NCBI RefSeq assembly: GCF_024055635.1
Contig: NZ_JAMXMB010000025.1
Span: 1 to 64,000, forward strand
Length of the DNA: 64,000 nucleotides
From: Microbacterium yannicii
GTDB taxonomy: Bacteria; Actinomycetota; Actinomycetes; Actinomycetales; Microbacteriaceae
Direction: 5' to 3'
The notes under the pieces are model-generated. The model had not been told where the DNA came from. It made no database searches and saw nothing but the letters and a program-made list of their open reading frames with translations. Positions 1 through 7,756 of this stretch are shown in pieces. How positions within the stretch are numbered: the first letter of the stretch is position 1; every line of letters starts with the position of its first letter. The position numbers and the translations under genes are program-made.

Positions 1-15
1 GGCGACGGCACTTCG

Positions 16-993
16 TCATCTCGTGGTGCCTGAGACCTTCGGCAGGGCACCGCCGGCGGCGGCGTTGCGGTCGGGGCGGAAGTTCGAGAAGTCTGCGCCG
101 GGCACGTCGGTCACGAGGGCCAGTTCGTCCTCGATCATGGCGGCCTCCCACTCCTCCGGGCCCACCAGCGGCAGGCGCACGCGCGGGCTGCCGATGCGTC
201 CGAGGCCGTGGAGGATGTACTTCGCCGACACCGTGCCGGGCACGTGCGTCATGACCGCGCGCACGAGCGGCTCGAGCTGGCGGTGTGCCGCGGTCGCGGT
301 CTTCAGATCGCCGGCGTTCACGGCGTCGACGATCGCGCGGTACGGGGCGGGCGCGATGTTCGCCGTCACGCCGATGAGCCCGGTCGCCCCGATGGCGAGG
401 TGCGGCAGCACGTTCACGTCGTCGCCCGAGAAGTACATCAGGTCGGTCTGGTTCAGCACGCGGCTGACCTCGCTGAAATCGCCCTTGGCGTCTTTGATCG
501 CGAGGATGTTGGGGTGCTTGGCGAGCCGCAGGATCGTCTCGTACTTGATCGGCACGCCGGTGCGGCCCGGGATGTCGTAGAGGATGACCGGCAGATCGGT
601 CGCGTCGGCGACGAGACGGAAGTGCGTGAGGATGCCGGCCTGCGTGGGCTTGTTGTAGTACGGCGTGACGATCATGAGGCCGTCTGCGCCGACCTTCTCA
701 CTGGCCTTGTAGAGCTCGATCGCATGGGCGGTCTCGTTCGACCCGCCACCCGTGATGATCTTCGCCCGTCCCGCCGAGACGTCCTTGCCCACCTGGACGA
801 GACGGATCTTCTCCGCGTCGGTGAGCGTCGACGTCTCACCCGTGGTGCCGGTCACGACGATGCCATCGGCTCCCGCGGTGATGACGTCGTCGATGTGCTT
901 CTCGACAGAGGGCCAATCGACCTCGCCGTCGGCCGTCATGGGGGTGACGAGCGCGACGAGCACCTGTCCGAAGGGGTTGCCCGTATGCGTCAT
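16..993 (-). CDS. dapA: 4-hydroxy-tetrahydrodipicolinate synthase
   Basis: Condenses pyruvate with aspartate semialdehyde, the first committed step of lysine and meso-diaminopimelate synthesis, in the cytoplasm. The 325-residue protein is a TIM-barrel aldolase of the DapA family. Visible motifs are GTTGETSTL (about 49-57), the active-site Tyr139 in YDIPGRTG, and the Schiff-base Lys167 in AIKDAKGD; YYNKPTQ near 112-118 is also typical. It is slightly longer than the usual ~300 residues because of a C-terminal extension. The ATG at 993 is set by a TAACCT box six bases upstream and no Shine-Dalgarno, so it is probably read from a leaderless mRNA. dapB lies 5.4 kb away on the same strand. Confidence 0.97.
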   Translation of the reverse strand: MTHTGNPFGQVLVALVTPMTADGEVDWPSVEKHIDDVITAGADGIVVTGTTGETSTLTDAEKIRLVQVGKDVSAGRAKIITGGGSNETAHAIELYKASEKVGADGLMIVTPYYNKPTQAGILTHFRLVADATDLPVILYDIPGRTGVPIKYETILRLAKHPNILAIKDAKGDFSEVSRVLNQTDLMYFSGDDVNVLPHLAIGATGLIGVTANIAPAPYRAIVDAVNAGDLKTATAAHRQLEPLVRAVMTHVPGTVSAKYILHGLGRIGSPRVRLPLVGPEEWEAAMIEDELALVTDVPGADFSNFRPDRNAAAGGALPKVSGTTR

Positions 994-999
994 GCCTTC

Positions 1000-1005
1000 A
1001 GGTTA
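1000..1005 (-). promoter_or_regulatory. -10 box (TAACCT) of leaderless dapA promoter
   Basis: TAACCT is followed by exactly six bases (gaaggc) and then the dapA ATG. No Shine-Dalgarno is present. The spacing places the transcription start at or next to the A of the start codon. Confidence 0.6.
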
Positions 1006-1058
1006 TCGGCTCGGGGCCCGCCACCCCTCCCGCAGCCTGTCCGGCTGTCGTCAGGCGT

Positions 1059-1823
1059 CTACCGGCCGCGCTCGCCGATGCGCGCCGCCAGCGACGGCGG
1101 CGCGAAGCGCGCGAGCCCGACGAGGATCTTGTAGCGGCGCGACGGAATCGACACCGCTCGGCCGCGGGCGACGTCGCGCAGGGACTCGGCGACGACGTCC
1201 CGCGCATCGAGCCACATCAGGTCGGAGACGCCCTCCTCACCGGGGGCGAGCCCGAGGCGCTCGTGGAAGTTCGTGTGCGTGTACCCCGGGCACACGGCCG
1301 TGACGGTCACCCCACGTGGCGCGTAGCGCCCGTTCGCCCAGCGGCTGAAGCTCACGAGCCAGCCCTTGCACGCTCCGTAGGTGGACCGCGGGATGAATGC
1401 CGCGACCGACGCGACGTTCACGATCCGCCCGTGGCCGCGCGCCAGCATCCCGCCCAGCGCGGCGTGCGTCAGCCGCATAGGCACCTCGACGTGCAGGTGC
1501 AGATGGCGGACCTCGTCCTCGATGTCGTTGGCCTCGAAGGCCAGCGGCAGTCCGAATCCGGCGTTGTTGACGAGGATCTCGATCGGCTGGGCCTCGTCCG
1601 CCACACGGGCCTCGACCTTCTCGCGGTGGCGGGGCTTCAGCAGGTCCGCGACGACGACCTCGACTTCGACTCCGTATGTGGACCGCAGCCCGGTCGCGAG
1701 CCGCTCGAGCGCCTGCCGATCGCGGGCCACGAGCACCAGGTCGGCGCCCTTCGCGGCCAGCTGCCTCGCGTATTCCGCGCCGAGCCCCGAGCTCGCACCG
1801 GTGATGAGCGCCGTTTTCGCCAT
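1059..1823 (-). CDS. SDR family NAD(P)-dependent oxidoreductase
   Basis: A 254-residue classical short-chain dehydrogenase/reductase; the substrate is not predictable. The N-terminal cofactor-binding motif TGASSGLG is at about residues 8-15, NNAG is near 87-90, and the catalytic Tyr-x-x-x-Lys appears as YGACK near 149-153 after a Ser in NVASVAAF. The C-terminal region is rich in Arg/Ala, as in the DltE-like SDRs of actinobacteria. It sits 10 bp downstream of folA but has its own TAGGCT box overlapping the folA stop codon, so it may be transcribed both with folA and alone. The ATG at 1823 follows that box by seven bases, supporting the start. Confidence 0.85.
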   Translation of the reverse strand: MAKTALITGASSGLGAEYARQLAAKGADLVLVARDRQALERLATGLRSTYGVEVEVVVADLLKPRHREKVEARVADEAQPIEILVNNAGFGLPLAFEANDIEDEVRHLHLHVEVPMRLTHAALGGMLARGHGRIVNVASVAAFIPRSTYGACKGWLVSFSRWANGRYAPRGVTVTAVCPGYTHTNFHERLGLAPGEEGVSDLMWLDARDVVAESLRDVARGRAVSIPSRRYKILVGLARFAPPSLAARIGERGR

Positions 1824-1830
1824 GCGCGCC

Positions 1831-1836
1831 AGCCTA
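1831..1836 (-). promoter_or_regulatory. -10 box (TAGGCT) of SDR gene, sharing folA's stop codon
   Basis: TAGGCT lies seven bases before the SDR ATG. Its first triplet, TAG, is the folA stop codon (1834-1836), so the same bases end one gene and start transcription of the next. Confidence 0.55.
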
Positions 1837-2367
1837 GGGGCGAGGGCGTCCGGCGCGGTGCTCAGGGGGCACCATTCGCACGAACCGATAGCGGATGCCG
1901 GAGCTCGAGGTGCGCCAGCCCTCGGCCGGATCCGTCGACGCCGTGCGCCAGCCGGCGCGGTCGGGCGCGCGGGTGTCGCCGGCCACCTCGAGGTCGAGCT
2001 CGGTGACCTCGAGGAGATCCGCGAGCTCGATCGCGTCGAGGAAGAGCTGTCCGCCGCCGATCACCCAGATCCGCTCCGGGTCGCCCTCGGCGGCCAGCGC
2101 CAGTGCGGCCTCGAGCGAGCCGGCGCGCTCGGCGCCGTCATCCGCCCACTCCTCCTGACGGGTGATCACGATGTTCCGCCGACCTGGCAGGGGACGGAAT
2201 CGAGCCGGGAACGACTCCCAGGTGCGACGGCCCATGACCACGGGCGCCCCGAGGGTGAGCTCCTTGAAGTGGGCGAGGTCTTCGGGAACGTGCCACGGCA
2301 TGCCGCCCTGGGCGCCGATGATGCCGTGGTGCGCCTCCGCCCAGATCAGGCCGATCGACGCGGTCAT
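1834..2367 (-). CDS. folA: Dihydrofolate reductase
   Basis: Reduces dihydrofolate to tetrahydrofolate with NADPH, regenerating the cofactor oxidised by thymidylate synthase. The 177-residue protein opens with [13 protein letters not shown] and the substrate-loop motif [14 protein letters not shown] (about 20-33), where the Glu/Asp position after VP matches the family's catalytic acid. MGRRTWESF (about 48-56) is the NADPH-binding stretch and [10 protein letters not shown] (near 108-117) the second nucleotide loop. The ATG at 2367 overlaps the thyA stop codon (ATGA), so the two genes are translationally coupled, the standard actinobacterial thyA-folA arrangement. It is diagnosed with high certainty. 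Confidence 0.95.
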   Translation of the reverse strand: MTASIGLIWAEAHHGIIGAQGGMPWHVPEDLAHFKELTLGAPVVMGRRTWESFPARFRPLPGRRNIVITRQEEWADDGAERAGSLEAALALAAEGDPERIWVIGGGQLFLDAIELADLLEVTELDLEVAGDTRAPDRAGWRTASTDPAEGWRTSSSGIRYRFVRMVPPEHRAGRPRP

Positions 2368-3173
2368 ACCGCGACGGCGCCGCGGATCGCGGGGTGGTGC
2401 TGGTAGTCCTCGACCACGAAGTCGTCGTAGCGGTAGTCGAAGATCGACTCCGGAGTGCGCGCGATGCGCAGCGTCGGGTACGGGTAGGGTTCGCGGGTCA
2501 GCTGCTCGCGCACCTGCTCGAGGTGGTTGTCGTAGATGTGGCAGTCGCCGCCGGTCCAGACGAAGTCCCCCGGCTCGAGACCTGCTTGCTGCGCGACCAT
2601 GACGGTCAGCAGCGCGTAGGACGCGATGTTGAACGGCACGCCGAGGAACAGGTCGGCGCTGCGCTGATAGAGCTGACACGACAGCTTGCCGTCGGCGACG
2701 TAGAACTGGAAGAGCGCGTGGCACGGGGCGAGGGCCATGTCGGGGATGTCGGCGGGATTCCAGGCCGAGACGATCAGGCGCCGGGAGTCCGGGTTCGCGC
2801 GGATCTGATCGAGCACGAGCGCGATCTGATCGATGTGCTCCCCCGACGGCGTCGGCCACGACCGCCACTGCACGCCGTAGACCGGGCCGAGCTCGCCCGC
2901 GGCATCCGCCCATTCGTCCCAGATCGTGACGCCGTTCTCCTGCAGCCAGGCGACGTTGGACTCACCGCGGAGGAACCACAGCAGCTCGTACGCGATCGAC
3001 TTGAAGTGCACGCGCTTGGTGGTGATGAGGGGGAAGCCCTGCGAGAGGTCGAAGCGGATCTGGCGCCCGAAGGCACTGGTGGTGCCGGTGCCGGTGCGGT
3101 CGTCCTTGTGCGTGCCGTTCTCGAGCACGTCTCGCAGCAGGTCCTCGTACGGGGTCGGGATCGGCGTCGTCAC
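2364..3173 (-). CDS. thyA: Thymidylate synthase (folate-dependent)
   Basis: Methylates dUMP to dTMP using methylenetetrahydrofolate. The protein is 269 residues from the chosen GTG, close to the family's 264. The catalytic Cys is residue 151 in [10 protein letters not shown]. Other signatures are DDRTGTGT (about 24-31), [10 protein letters not shown], and [13 protein letters not shown], which binds phosphate and dUMP. In-frame ATG codons further upstream would add 20-33 residues without family support. The GTG at 3173 is preceded by TATCGT seven bases away and has no ribosome site, so a leaderless start is likely. It is coupled to folA by a 4-bp overlap. Confidence 0.96.
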   Translation of the reverse strand: MTTPIPTPYEDLLRDVLENGTHKDDRTGTGTTSAFGRQIRFDLSQGFPLITTKRVHFKSIAYELLWFLRGESNVAWLQENGVTIWDEWADAAGELGPVYGVQWRSWPTPSGEHIDQIALVLDQIRANPDSRRLIVSAWNPADIPDMALAPCHALFQFYVADGKLSCQLYQRSADLFLGVPFNIASYALLTVMVAQQAGLEPGDFVWTGGDCHIYDNHLEQVREQLTREPYPYPTLRIARTPESIFDYRYDDFVVEDYQHHPAIRGAVAV

Positions 3174-3180
3174 GGCTGCC

Positions 3181-3186
3181 ACGATA
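3181..3186 (-). promoter_or_regulatory. -10 box (TATCGT) of leaderless thyA-folA promoter
   Basis: TATCGT, seven bases (ggcagcc), then the thyA GTG. No ribosome-binding site is visible. The box discriminates the GTG at 3173 from upstream in-frame ATGs. Confidence 0.5.
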
Positions 3187-3300
3187 CCCGCGGCTCCCGA
3201 CGCCCGGGTCGCGGCCGCGCCGCTGACGGCGGACACCATCGCCGTGTTACGGCGAACGCGACATATCCACACGTGCGGCCCACCGACCGCGGAAAACGGT

Positions 3301-3306
3301 TAGCCT
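3301..3306 (+). promoter_or_regulatory. -10 box (TAGCCT) of membrane thioredoxin gene
   Basis: TAGCCT followed by eight bases and a GTG start at 3315, with no Shine-Dalgarno. It is slightly longer-spaced than the other leaderless examples in the window. Confidence 0.5.
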
Positions 3307-3314
3307 GATCTGCT

Positions 3315-3752
3315 GTGACCCTGGTCGGAGCGCTCATCACCCTTGCTGTGCTTCTTGCGGCGACGGTGGCACTCGGTGTCTTCGTGAGCTGGCGTCAGCC
3401 CCGCGCCCGTCACAACGTCGAGCACGAGGTGATCGAACCCGCCCGCCTGGGCGCCGACGGACTCGGAGAAGTCGCAACGCTCCTGCAGTTCAGCACCGAG
3501 ATGTGCGCGCGCTGCCCCGGGGTCCATCGCACGCTCTCGCAGATCGCCGACGGGCACGACGGCGTGCGCCACCTCGACATCGATCTCACGCACCGCCCCG
3601 ACATCGCCAAGCACTTCCATGTGCTGCAGACGCCGACCACGCTCGTCCTCGACCGCGACGGCGTCGTGCAGACGCGTTTCGGCGGCGCCCCGAGCCGCGA
3701 CGTGCTCGAGCTCGAGCTCAACCGGCTGATCGCGGAGGACGCGAATGTCTGA
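3315..3752 (+). CDS. Membrane-anchored thioredoxin-like protein
   Basis: A 145-residue protein with one N-terminal membrane segment (about residues 3-24) followed by a short thioredoxin fold. The redox motif is CARC in MCARCPG (near residues 60-66), a CxxC not flanked by the usual Trp. The cis-proline region TPTTLVLDRDG (near 105-115) is well preserved. The fold should face the outside of the membrane if the N-terminus is inside. Its last eight bases overlap the next gene (DUF4395), which itself carries a CxxC, so the pair probably works together in thiol redox chemistry. The GTG start is supported by the TAGCCT box. Function beyond redox is inference. Confidence 0.75.
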   Translation: MTLVGALITLAVLLAATVALGVFVSWRQPRARHNVEHEVIEPARLGADGLGEVATLLQFSTEMCARCPGVHRTLSQIADGHDGVRHLDIDLTHRPDIAKHFHVLQTPTTLVLDRDGVVQTRFGGAPSRDVLELELNRLIAEDANV

Positions 3753-4410
3753 CGGGGTCCCCACGCCCCCTCCAGACGCCGCTGGCGCGTCGTCCGGAGC
3801 CTCCGGGCGCGTGGGCCCAGCCGCGGCCGCGCGCGGTATCGACCCCCGCGGTCCGCGCTTCGTCGCCGGCATCACCGCCGTGCTGCTGCTGGTCGACGTC
3901 TTCCTGGGGCTCACCGGACTGTCGACGGCGCAGCTTTTCGACCCGGCGCCCTTCGGGTTCTTCGGCTTCGGCGAGCCGGTCGACTTCATCTTCGTCGCCG
4001 GCGGCACCCCGTGGCTCATCACGTTCGTGTCCCCGCTGCAGCGCTTCCTCGACCCCGCCTTCCTCCTCCTGCTCGTAATCGCGCTCCTCTTCCTGTGGGG
4101 CGTCGTATCGCCGCGGACCGCGCCCTGGGGCGCGCTGTACCGCAAGGCCGTCGCCCCGCGACTGGCGCCCCCGAAGGAACTCGAAGACCCGCGCCCGCCG
4201 CGCTTCGCGCAGGGTGTGGGCTTGTTCGTCTCCGTCGTCGGGCTCGTTCTGCATCTGCTCGGCGTCCCGTGGGCGCTCACCATCGCCGCCGCGGCGGCGT
4301 TCGTCGCCGCCTTCCTGAATGCGGTCTTCGGGCTCTGCCTCGGCTGCCAGCTGTATCTGCTGCTCCAGCGCGCCGGCGTCATCGGGCGCGCCCGCCCGGC
4401 GTCCGCCTGA
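3745..4410 (+). CDS. DUF4395 membrane protein
   Basis: A 221-residue membrane protein with about four hydrophobic segments (near 39-57, 103-123, 150-170 and 172-205). A Pro/Ala/Gly-rich tail of about 30 residues precedes them. The signature is FGLCLGCQLYLLLQ near the C-terminus, which matches my memory of the DUF4395 family and contains a CxxC inside or at the edge of a membrane helix. The family has no assigned function. It overlaps the thioredoxin-like gene by 8 bp and is followed by an OsmC peroxidase gene, suggesting a redox role such as passing reducing power across the membrane. That role is inferred from context only. Confidence 0.75.
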   Translation: MSDGVPTPPPDAAGASSGASGRVGPAAAARGIDPRGPRFVAGITAVLLLVDVFLGLTGLSTAQLFDPAPFGFFGFGEPVDFIFVAGGTPWLITFVSPLQRFLDPAFLLLLVIALLFLWGVVSPRTAPWGALYRKAVAPRLAPPKELEDPRPPRFAQGVGLFVSVVGLVLHLLGVPWALTIAAAAAFVAAFLNAVFGLCLGCQLYLLLQRAGVIGRARPASA

Positions 4411-4537
4411 CGCCCTCGCTCGAAAAGGCACGAAGGTCGCGACACGAGCCGGGCGAACCGTCGCGGCGCGGCATCCGACGCTTTAGGCTGACGCGAGACG
4501 CCCACGACCCGGGCGCACCGCGAGCGAGGAGGCCCTC

Positions 4538-4963
4538 ATGACTGTCACCAGCGAAGCCACCACCGCCTGGAAGGGCGCACTGTTCGACGGGGCCGGGGAG
4601 GTCAGCCTCGTGTCGTCGGGCCTCGGCAGCTACCCCGTCAACTGGAAGGCGCGCAGCGAGGGATCGACCTCGGTCACGACTCCCGAGGAGCTCCTCGCCG
4701 CGGCGCATTCGTCGTGCTTCAGCATGGCCCTCTCGCTGGCGCTCGCCGAGAACGGCACTCCCCCGGACTCGATCGACACCACCGCCTCGGTGACCTTCAA
4801 GCCGGGCACCGGGATCACGGGCAGCCACCTCAACGTCAACGCGGTCGTGCCGGGCATCGAGCCCGAGGACTTCGAGCGCATCGCGCAGGGCGCGAAGGCC
4901 GGGTGCCCGGTCTCGCAGGCACTCGCGGGCATCGAGATCACCCTCGAGGCGACGCTTGCCTGA
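4538..4963 (+). CDS. OsmC family peroxiredoxin
   Basis: A 141-residue protein of the OsmC/Ohr superfamily, which reduces organic hydroperoxides with a pair of cysteines. The two reactive cysteines are seen in AAHSSCFSMAL (Cys near residue 63) and AKAGCPVSQAL (Cys near 127), and TTPEELLAAAHSSCF is the classic signature. The spacing fits the OsmC branch. It has a proper leader: a TAGGCT box at 4484-4489 and a GAGGAGG ribosome site a few bases before the ATG. Its stop overlaps the next start by 8 bp. Together with the two genes before it, it forms a likely thiol-peroxide defence group. Confidence 0.9.
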   Translation: MTVTSEATTAWKGALFDGAGEVSLVSSGLGSYPVNWKARSEGSTSVTTPEELLAAAHSSCFSMALSLALAENGTPPDSIDTTASVTFKPGTGITGSHLNVNAVVPGIEPEDFERIAQGAKAGCPVSQALAGIEITLEATLA

Positions 4964-5882
4964 AGCCGCCTCCTCCGATGACGGCCGGCGGGTCGTCGTG
5001 GCGGGAGCGTCCGGACTCGTCGGCGAGGCGCTCGTCGAGAGCCTCCGGACCGACGGGTTCACGGTCACGACTCTGGTGCGTCGGCCTGCCGAAGCCGCCG
5101 ATGAAGTCGAGTGGCTCACGAACGCGGAGCCGCTCGATCCCGCCGTACTGGCGGGCGCCGTCGCCGTCGTCGGTCTGAACGGCGCGAGTATCGGCCGGTT
5201 CCCCTGGACCGGAAGCTACAAGAACACCCTGCTGTGGTCGCGCATCGCGCCGACGCGCGCTCTGGCCCGGGCGGTGCGCGACCTGGGCACGGACGCTCCC
5301 CATTTCGTCTCGGCATCGGCGGTCGGCTACTACGGCTCGCGACCCGGTGCACGGCTCGCCGAGGATGCCCGCCGGGGCGAGTCGTTCCTCGCGGACCTCT
5401 GCGGCGAGTGGGAGGCCGCGGCATTCGGCGCGGGAGCGGATGCCGCGGTGGCCGTCCTCCGCACCGCTCCGATCGTGCACCCGCGCGGGGTGCTGAAGCC
5501 GCTGCTCCTGCTCACCAAGGCCGGACTCGCAGGCCCGATCGGCCGGGGGACGCAGGTATGGCCGTGGATCTCGCTGGAGGACGAGGTGCGCGCCATCCGC
5601 CACGTCATCGACGCGCGGCTGACCGGCCCCGTGAATCTCGCAGGCCCCACGCGCGCCACGGCGAACGACCTCGGCTTCGCTCTCGCGGTGCGGATGAACC
5701 GCCCGTTCCTGCTGCGCGCGCCGGTGTGGGGCATGAAGCTGGTGCTCGGTCCCGATGCGACCGACGCGCTCCTGACCTCGGACGCGCACGTCGTCCCCGA
5801 GGCGCTCCTGCAGTCGGGGTTCGAGTTCACCCACTCGACCGTGGAGGACGCGGTGGCGGCCGCCGTACCTGCGGCGGCCTGA
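4956..5882 (+). CDS. TIGR01777-type NAD(P)-dependent epimerase/oxidoreductase
   Basis: A 308-residue extended SDR with the Rossmann motif AGASGLVG near residues 17-24. The middle carries NGASIGRFPWTGSYKN (about 75-90), a stretch characteristic of the TIGR01777 (YfcH/SulA-like) family, and the C-terminal third matches DUF1731 (VPEALLQSGFEF). The substrate of these proteins is unknown; they are often found near cell-division genes. A TTG at 4956 is chosen because it is the only in-frame start ahead of the glycine-rich loop, and it overlaps the OsmC gene by 8 bp, so it is probably translationally coupled. Confidence 0.85.
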   Translation: MPEAASSDDGRRVVVAGASGLVGEALVESLRTDGFTVTTLVRRPAEAADEVEWLTNAEPLDPAVLAGAVAVVGLNGASIGRFPWTGSYKNTLLWSRIAPTRALARAVRDLGTDAPHFVSASAVGYYGSRPGARLAEDARRGESFLADLCGEWEAAAFGAGADAAVAVLRTAPIVHPRGVLKPLLLLTKAGLAGPIGRGTQVWPWISLEDEVRAIRHVIDARLTGPVNLAGPTRATANDLGFALAVRMNRPFLLRAPVWGMKLVLGPDATDALLTSDAHVVPEALLQSGFEFTHSTVEDAVAAAVPAAA

Positions 5883-5927
5883 CCGGCTCCCCCGCGTTAT
5901 CCCTTGGGGGCGCGAGCGAGCGAGGCG

Positions 5928-6386
5928 TCAGCCGGCGTCTCGAGATCGGTCGGCGGGCTCGAGGCGGATGGCTTTGCGCACCGCCTCGCGGGCACGACGC
6001 CGATCGCCGGCGGCGTCGTAGGCGAGCCCCAGCCGGTACCAGGCCCGCCAGTCATCCGGGTGCGCCTCGGCGTCGGCGCGGTACGCCGGGAAGACGGCAT
6101 CCCCGTCCTCGCGCATCACACGCCCGCTCGGACGCACCGTCACCTCATCGGCCGGGAGCCCACCCTCTGCCTCCAGACGGCGGCCGAGCTGCTGTGCGCG
6201 CACGCCGAACCACAGTTCGCGGCCGAGCGCCCACGCGGCGATGACCGGCAGGACGACGAGGGCGACGCCCATCGCGATGCCGACGGGATCGCCGCTGAGG
6301 ACCAGCAGCCATGCCCGTTGGCCGACGAGCACGATGTACAGCGCGAGCAGCGCCGCCATGACGACGACGCCGATGCGGGCGGTCAT
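5928..6386 (-). CDS. Membrane-anchored protein with TPR-like C-terminus
   Basis: A 152-residue protein that I do not recognise by name. Two membrane segments lie at about residues 6-26 and 36-55. The soluble C-terminal half contains one tetratricopeptide-like unit (DWRAWYRLGLAYDAAGDRR, about 112-130), followed by a helix with AVRKAIRLEP typical of TPR helix B. One repeat alone is short for a stable TPR domain. The ATG overlaps the dapB stop by 4 bp (ATGA), so it is co-transcribed and coupled with dapB. In actinobacteria small TPR membrane proteins are common next to dapB. Its function is unknown. Confidence 0.75.
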   Translation of the reverse strand: MTARIGVVVMAALLALYIVLVGQRAWLLVLSGDPVGIAMGVALVVLPVIAAWALGRELWFGVRAQQLGRRLEAEGGLPADEVTVRPSGRVMREDGDAVFPAYRADAEAHPDDWRAWYRLGLAYDAAGDRRRAREAVRKAIRLEPADRSRDAG

Positions 6387-7198
6387 GCGCCTGTCGCGCG
6401 GGCGACCTGGCCGGGTACCCCGTCCTCCTCGACGGGAGGCGCGTCTACCGCGACCCGGCGGCCACCGATGCCGATGTCGATGAGGCTGTCGAGGCCGACC
6501 GTCACACCGGTCGCGTCGCGGGCTGCCGCCAGAGCGAGACGGATGCCGGGACCATACGCCTGCGCCGGCTCCACCGTGTCGTGCACGATGGTGAGCGACT
6601 CCCCCGCCCCGGAGAGGATCGTCTCCTGCCGGGCGATGACGCCGGGCCGCCGCAGCGAGTGGATCGGCACGCTCGCGACCTGCTGCCCGCGGGCACGCTG
6701 GTCGACGTGGGGCGACTCGACCGGCCCGACCGACGTCCGTGCGGCCGCGATCAGTTCCGCGGTGCGCACGGCCGTACCGCTCGGCGAGTCGATCTTGGTC
6801 TCGCGGTGCGCCTCGACGATCTCGATCGAGGGGAAGAAGGGGGCCGCCGCCGCAGCGAGTGCCGAACCGAGCACCGACCCGATCGAGAAGTTGGGAATGA
6901 ACACCACGCCGGTGCCGGCTGCCTCGACCAGCGGGCGCACGAGCGCGATGCGCTCGGCCGACCAGCCGGAGGTGCCGACCAGCACGTTGATGCCACGCTC
7001 GATCGCCGCACGCACCACGTCGATGGACACTGCCGGCGTCGACGCGTCGACCACGAGGTCGGCGCCGTCGAGCTCGGACAGCTCGGATCGCGACGACAGC
7101 ACGCCCGCGACCTCGAACCCGGGCTCGGCCTCGACCGCGTCGCGGATGATCGCGCCGAGCTTCCCGGTGCCGCCCACGATGGCCACGCGTGTCGTCAT
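6383..7198 (-). CDS. dapB: 4-hydroxy-tetrahydrodipicolinate reductase
   Basis: Second dedicated step toward diaminopimelate: reduces the dapA product with NAD(P)H. The 271-residue protein has the nucleotide loop VGGTGKLG (about 8-15), the DASTP loop (52-56), and the active-site block EAHRETKIDSPSGTA near residue 130. There the usual HH pair is HR, while the catalytic Lys is kept. The C-terminal TVGLDSLIDIG region is also standard. A TAGGAT box six bases upstream of the ATG indicates a leaderless start. The downstream small TPR gene overlaps it by 4 bp. It shares the chromosome region with dapA, an arrangement common in actinobacteria. Confidence 0.95.
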   Translation of the reverse strand: MTTRVAIVGGTGKLGAIIRDAVEAEPGFEVAGVLSSRSELSELDGADLVVDASTPAVSIDVVRAAIERGINVLVGTSGWSAERIALVRPLVEAAGTGVVFIPNFSIGSVLGSALAAAAAPFFPSIEIVEAHRETKIDSPSGTAVRTAELIAAARTSVGPVESPHVDQRARGQQVASVPIHSLRRPGVIARQETILSGAGESLTIVHDTVEPAQAYGPGIRLALAAARDATGVTVGLDSLIDIGIGGRRVAVDAPPVEEDGVPGQVARATGA

Positions 7199-7204
7199 GG
7201 ATCC

Positions 7205-7210
7205 ATCCTA
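7205..7210 (-). promoter_or_regulatory. -10 box (TAGGAT) of leaderless dapB promoter
   Basis: TAGGAT, six bases (ggatcc), then ATG of dapB. No Shine-Dalgarno is present between box and start. Confidence 0.6.
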
Positions 7211-7257
7211 GGCGGCGCCCGAAGAGGGCTCCGGCCGGCGGCGGCCGCGCCGGCGCC

Positions 7258-7263
7258 TACCCT
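7258..7263 (+). promoter_or_regulatory. -10 box (TACCCT) of GNAT gene
   Basis: TACCCT, six bases (ggaagg), GTG at 7270. The ggaagg could act as a weak ribosome site only for the GTG three bases further on, so a leaderless reading is preferred. Confidence 0.5.
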
Positions 7264-7269
7264 GGAAGG

Positions 7270-7743
7270 GTGGTGAAACTGCGCTCCTCCCCCGTCGACG
7301 CACCCGATGCTCACGCCCTGCTGGCCGAGTACTTCCAGGTCCGGACCGAAGGGTTCGCGGTCCAGGGCGTCTCGTACCGCACGACCTTCCCCGATCCGGC
7401 AGCGTTCCTGCCGCCCGCCGGCGTCTTCGTCGTGCTCGACGACGACGAGGGCGGCGCACAGGGATGCGGCGGCATCCGTCTCATCCCGGAGGGGCCGCTC
7501 GGCACCCGCTACGAACTCAAGCACCTCTACCTTCGTCCGGTCACGCGCGGCCGCGGCTGGGGCCGCCTGCTCGTCGAAGACCTGGAGCGGCGCGCGCGCG
7601 ACTTCGGCGCGGCCGAGCTCGTGCTCGATACGCACCACTCCCTCGAGGCGGCCGGCGCCCTCTATGCGCGCACCGGCTTCGCGGCCATCGAGCCCTACAA
7701 CGACAATCCCAACGCCTCCCGCTGGTACGGCAAGGCGCTCTGA
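7270..7743 (+). CDS. GNAT family N-acetyltransferase
   Basis: A 157-residue acyl-CoA-dependent acetyltransferase; the acceptor is unknown. The family's motif A is seen as LKHLYLRPVTRGRGWGRLL near residues 80-98, with the RGRGWG pyrophosphate-binding turn. Motif B (LYARTGFAAIEPYN) follows near the end. The protein is complete for the family. A longer frame exists upstream, but the GTG at 7270 fits both the domain start and the TACCCT box. The gene stands alone, convergent with the histidine phosphatase gene 13 bp away. Confidence 0.85.
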   Translation: MVKLRSSPVDAPDAHALLAEYFQVRTEGFAVQGVSYRTTFPDPAAFLPPAGVFVVLDDDEGGAQGCGGIRLIPEGPLGTRYELKHLYLRPVTRGRGWGRLLVEDLERRARDFGAAELVLDTHHSLEAAGALYARTGFAAIEPYNDNPNASRWYGKAL

Positions 7744-7756
7744 ACGGGACGGTCGC

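Noticed and set aside
2364..3272. A longer thyA beginning at an ATG 33 codons upstream
   Set aside because: The extra residues have no family support, and the GTG at 3173 fits both the family start and a -10 box seven bases upstream.
3300..4505. A 401-codon minus-strand frame opposite the thioredoxin and DUF4395 genes
   Set aside because: The plus-strand genes have clear domains and start signals; the minus frame is a Ser/Arg-rich shadow.
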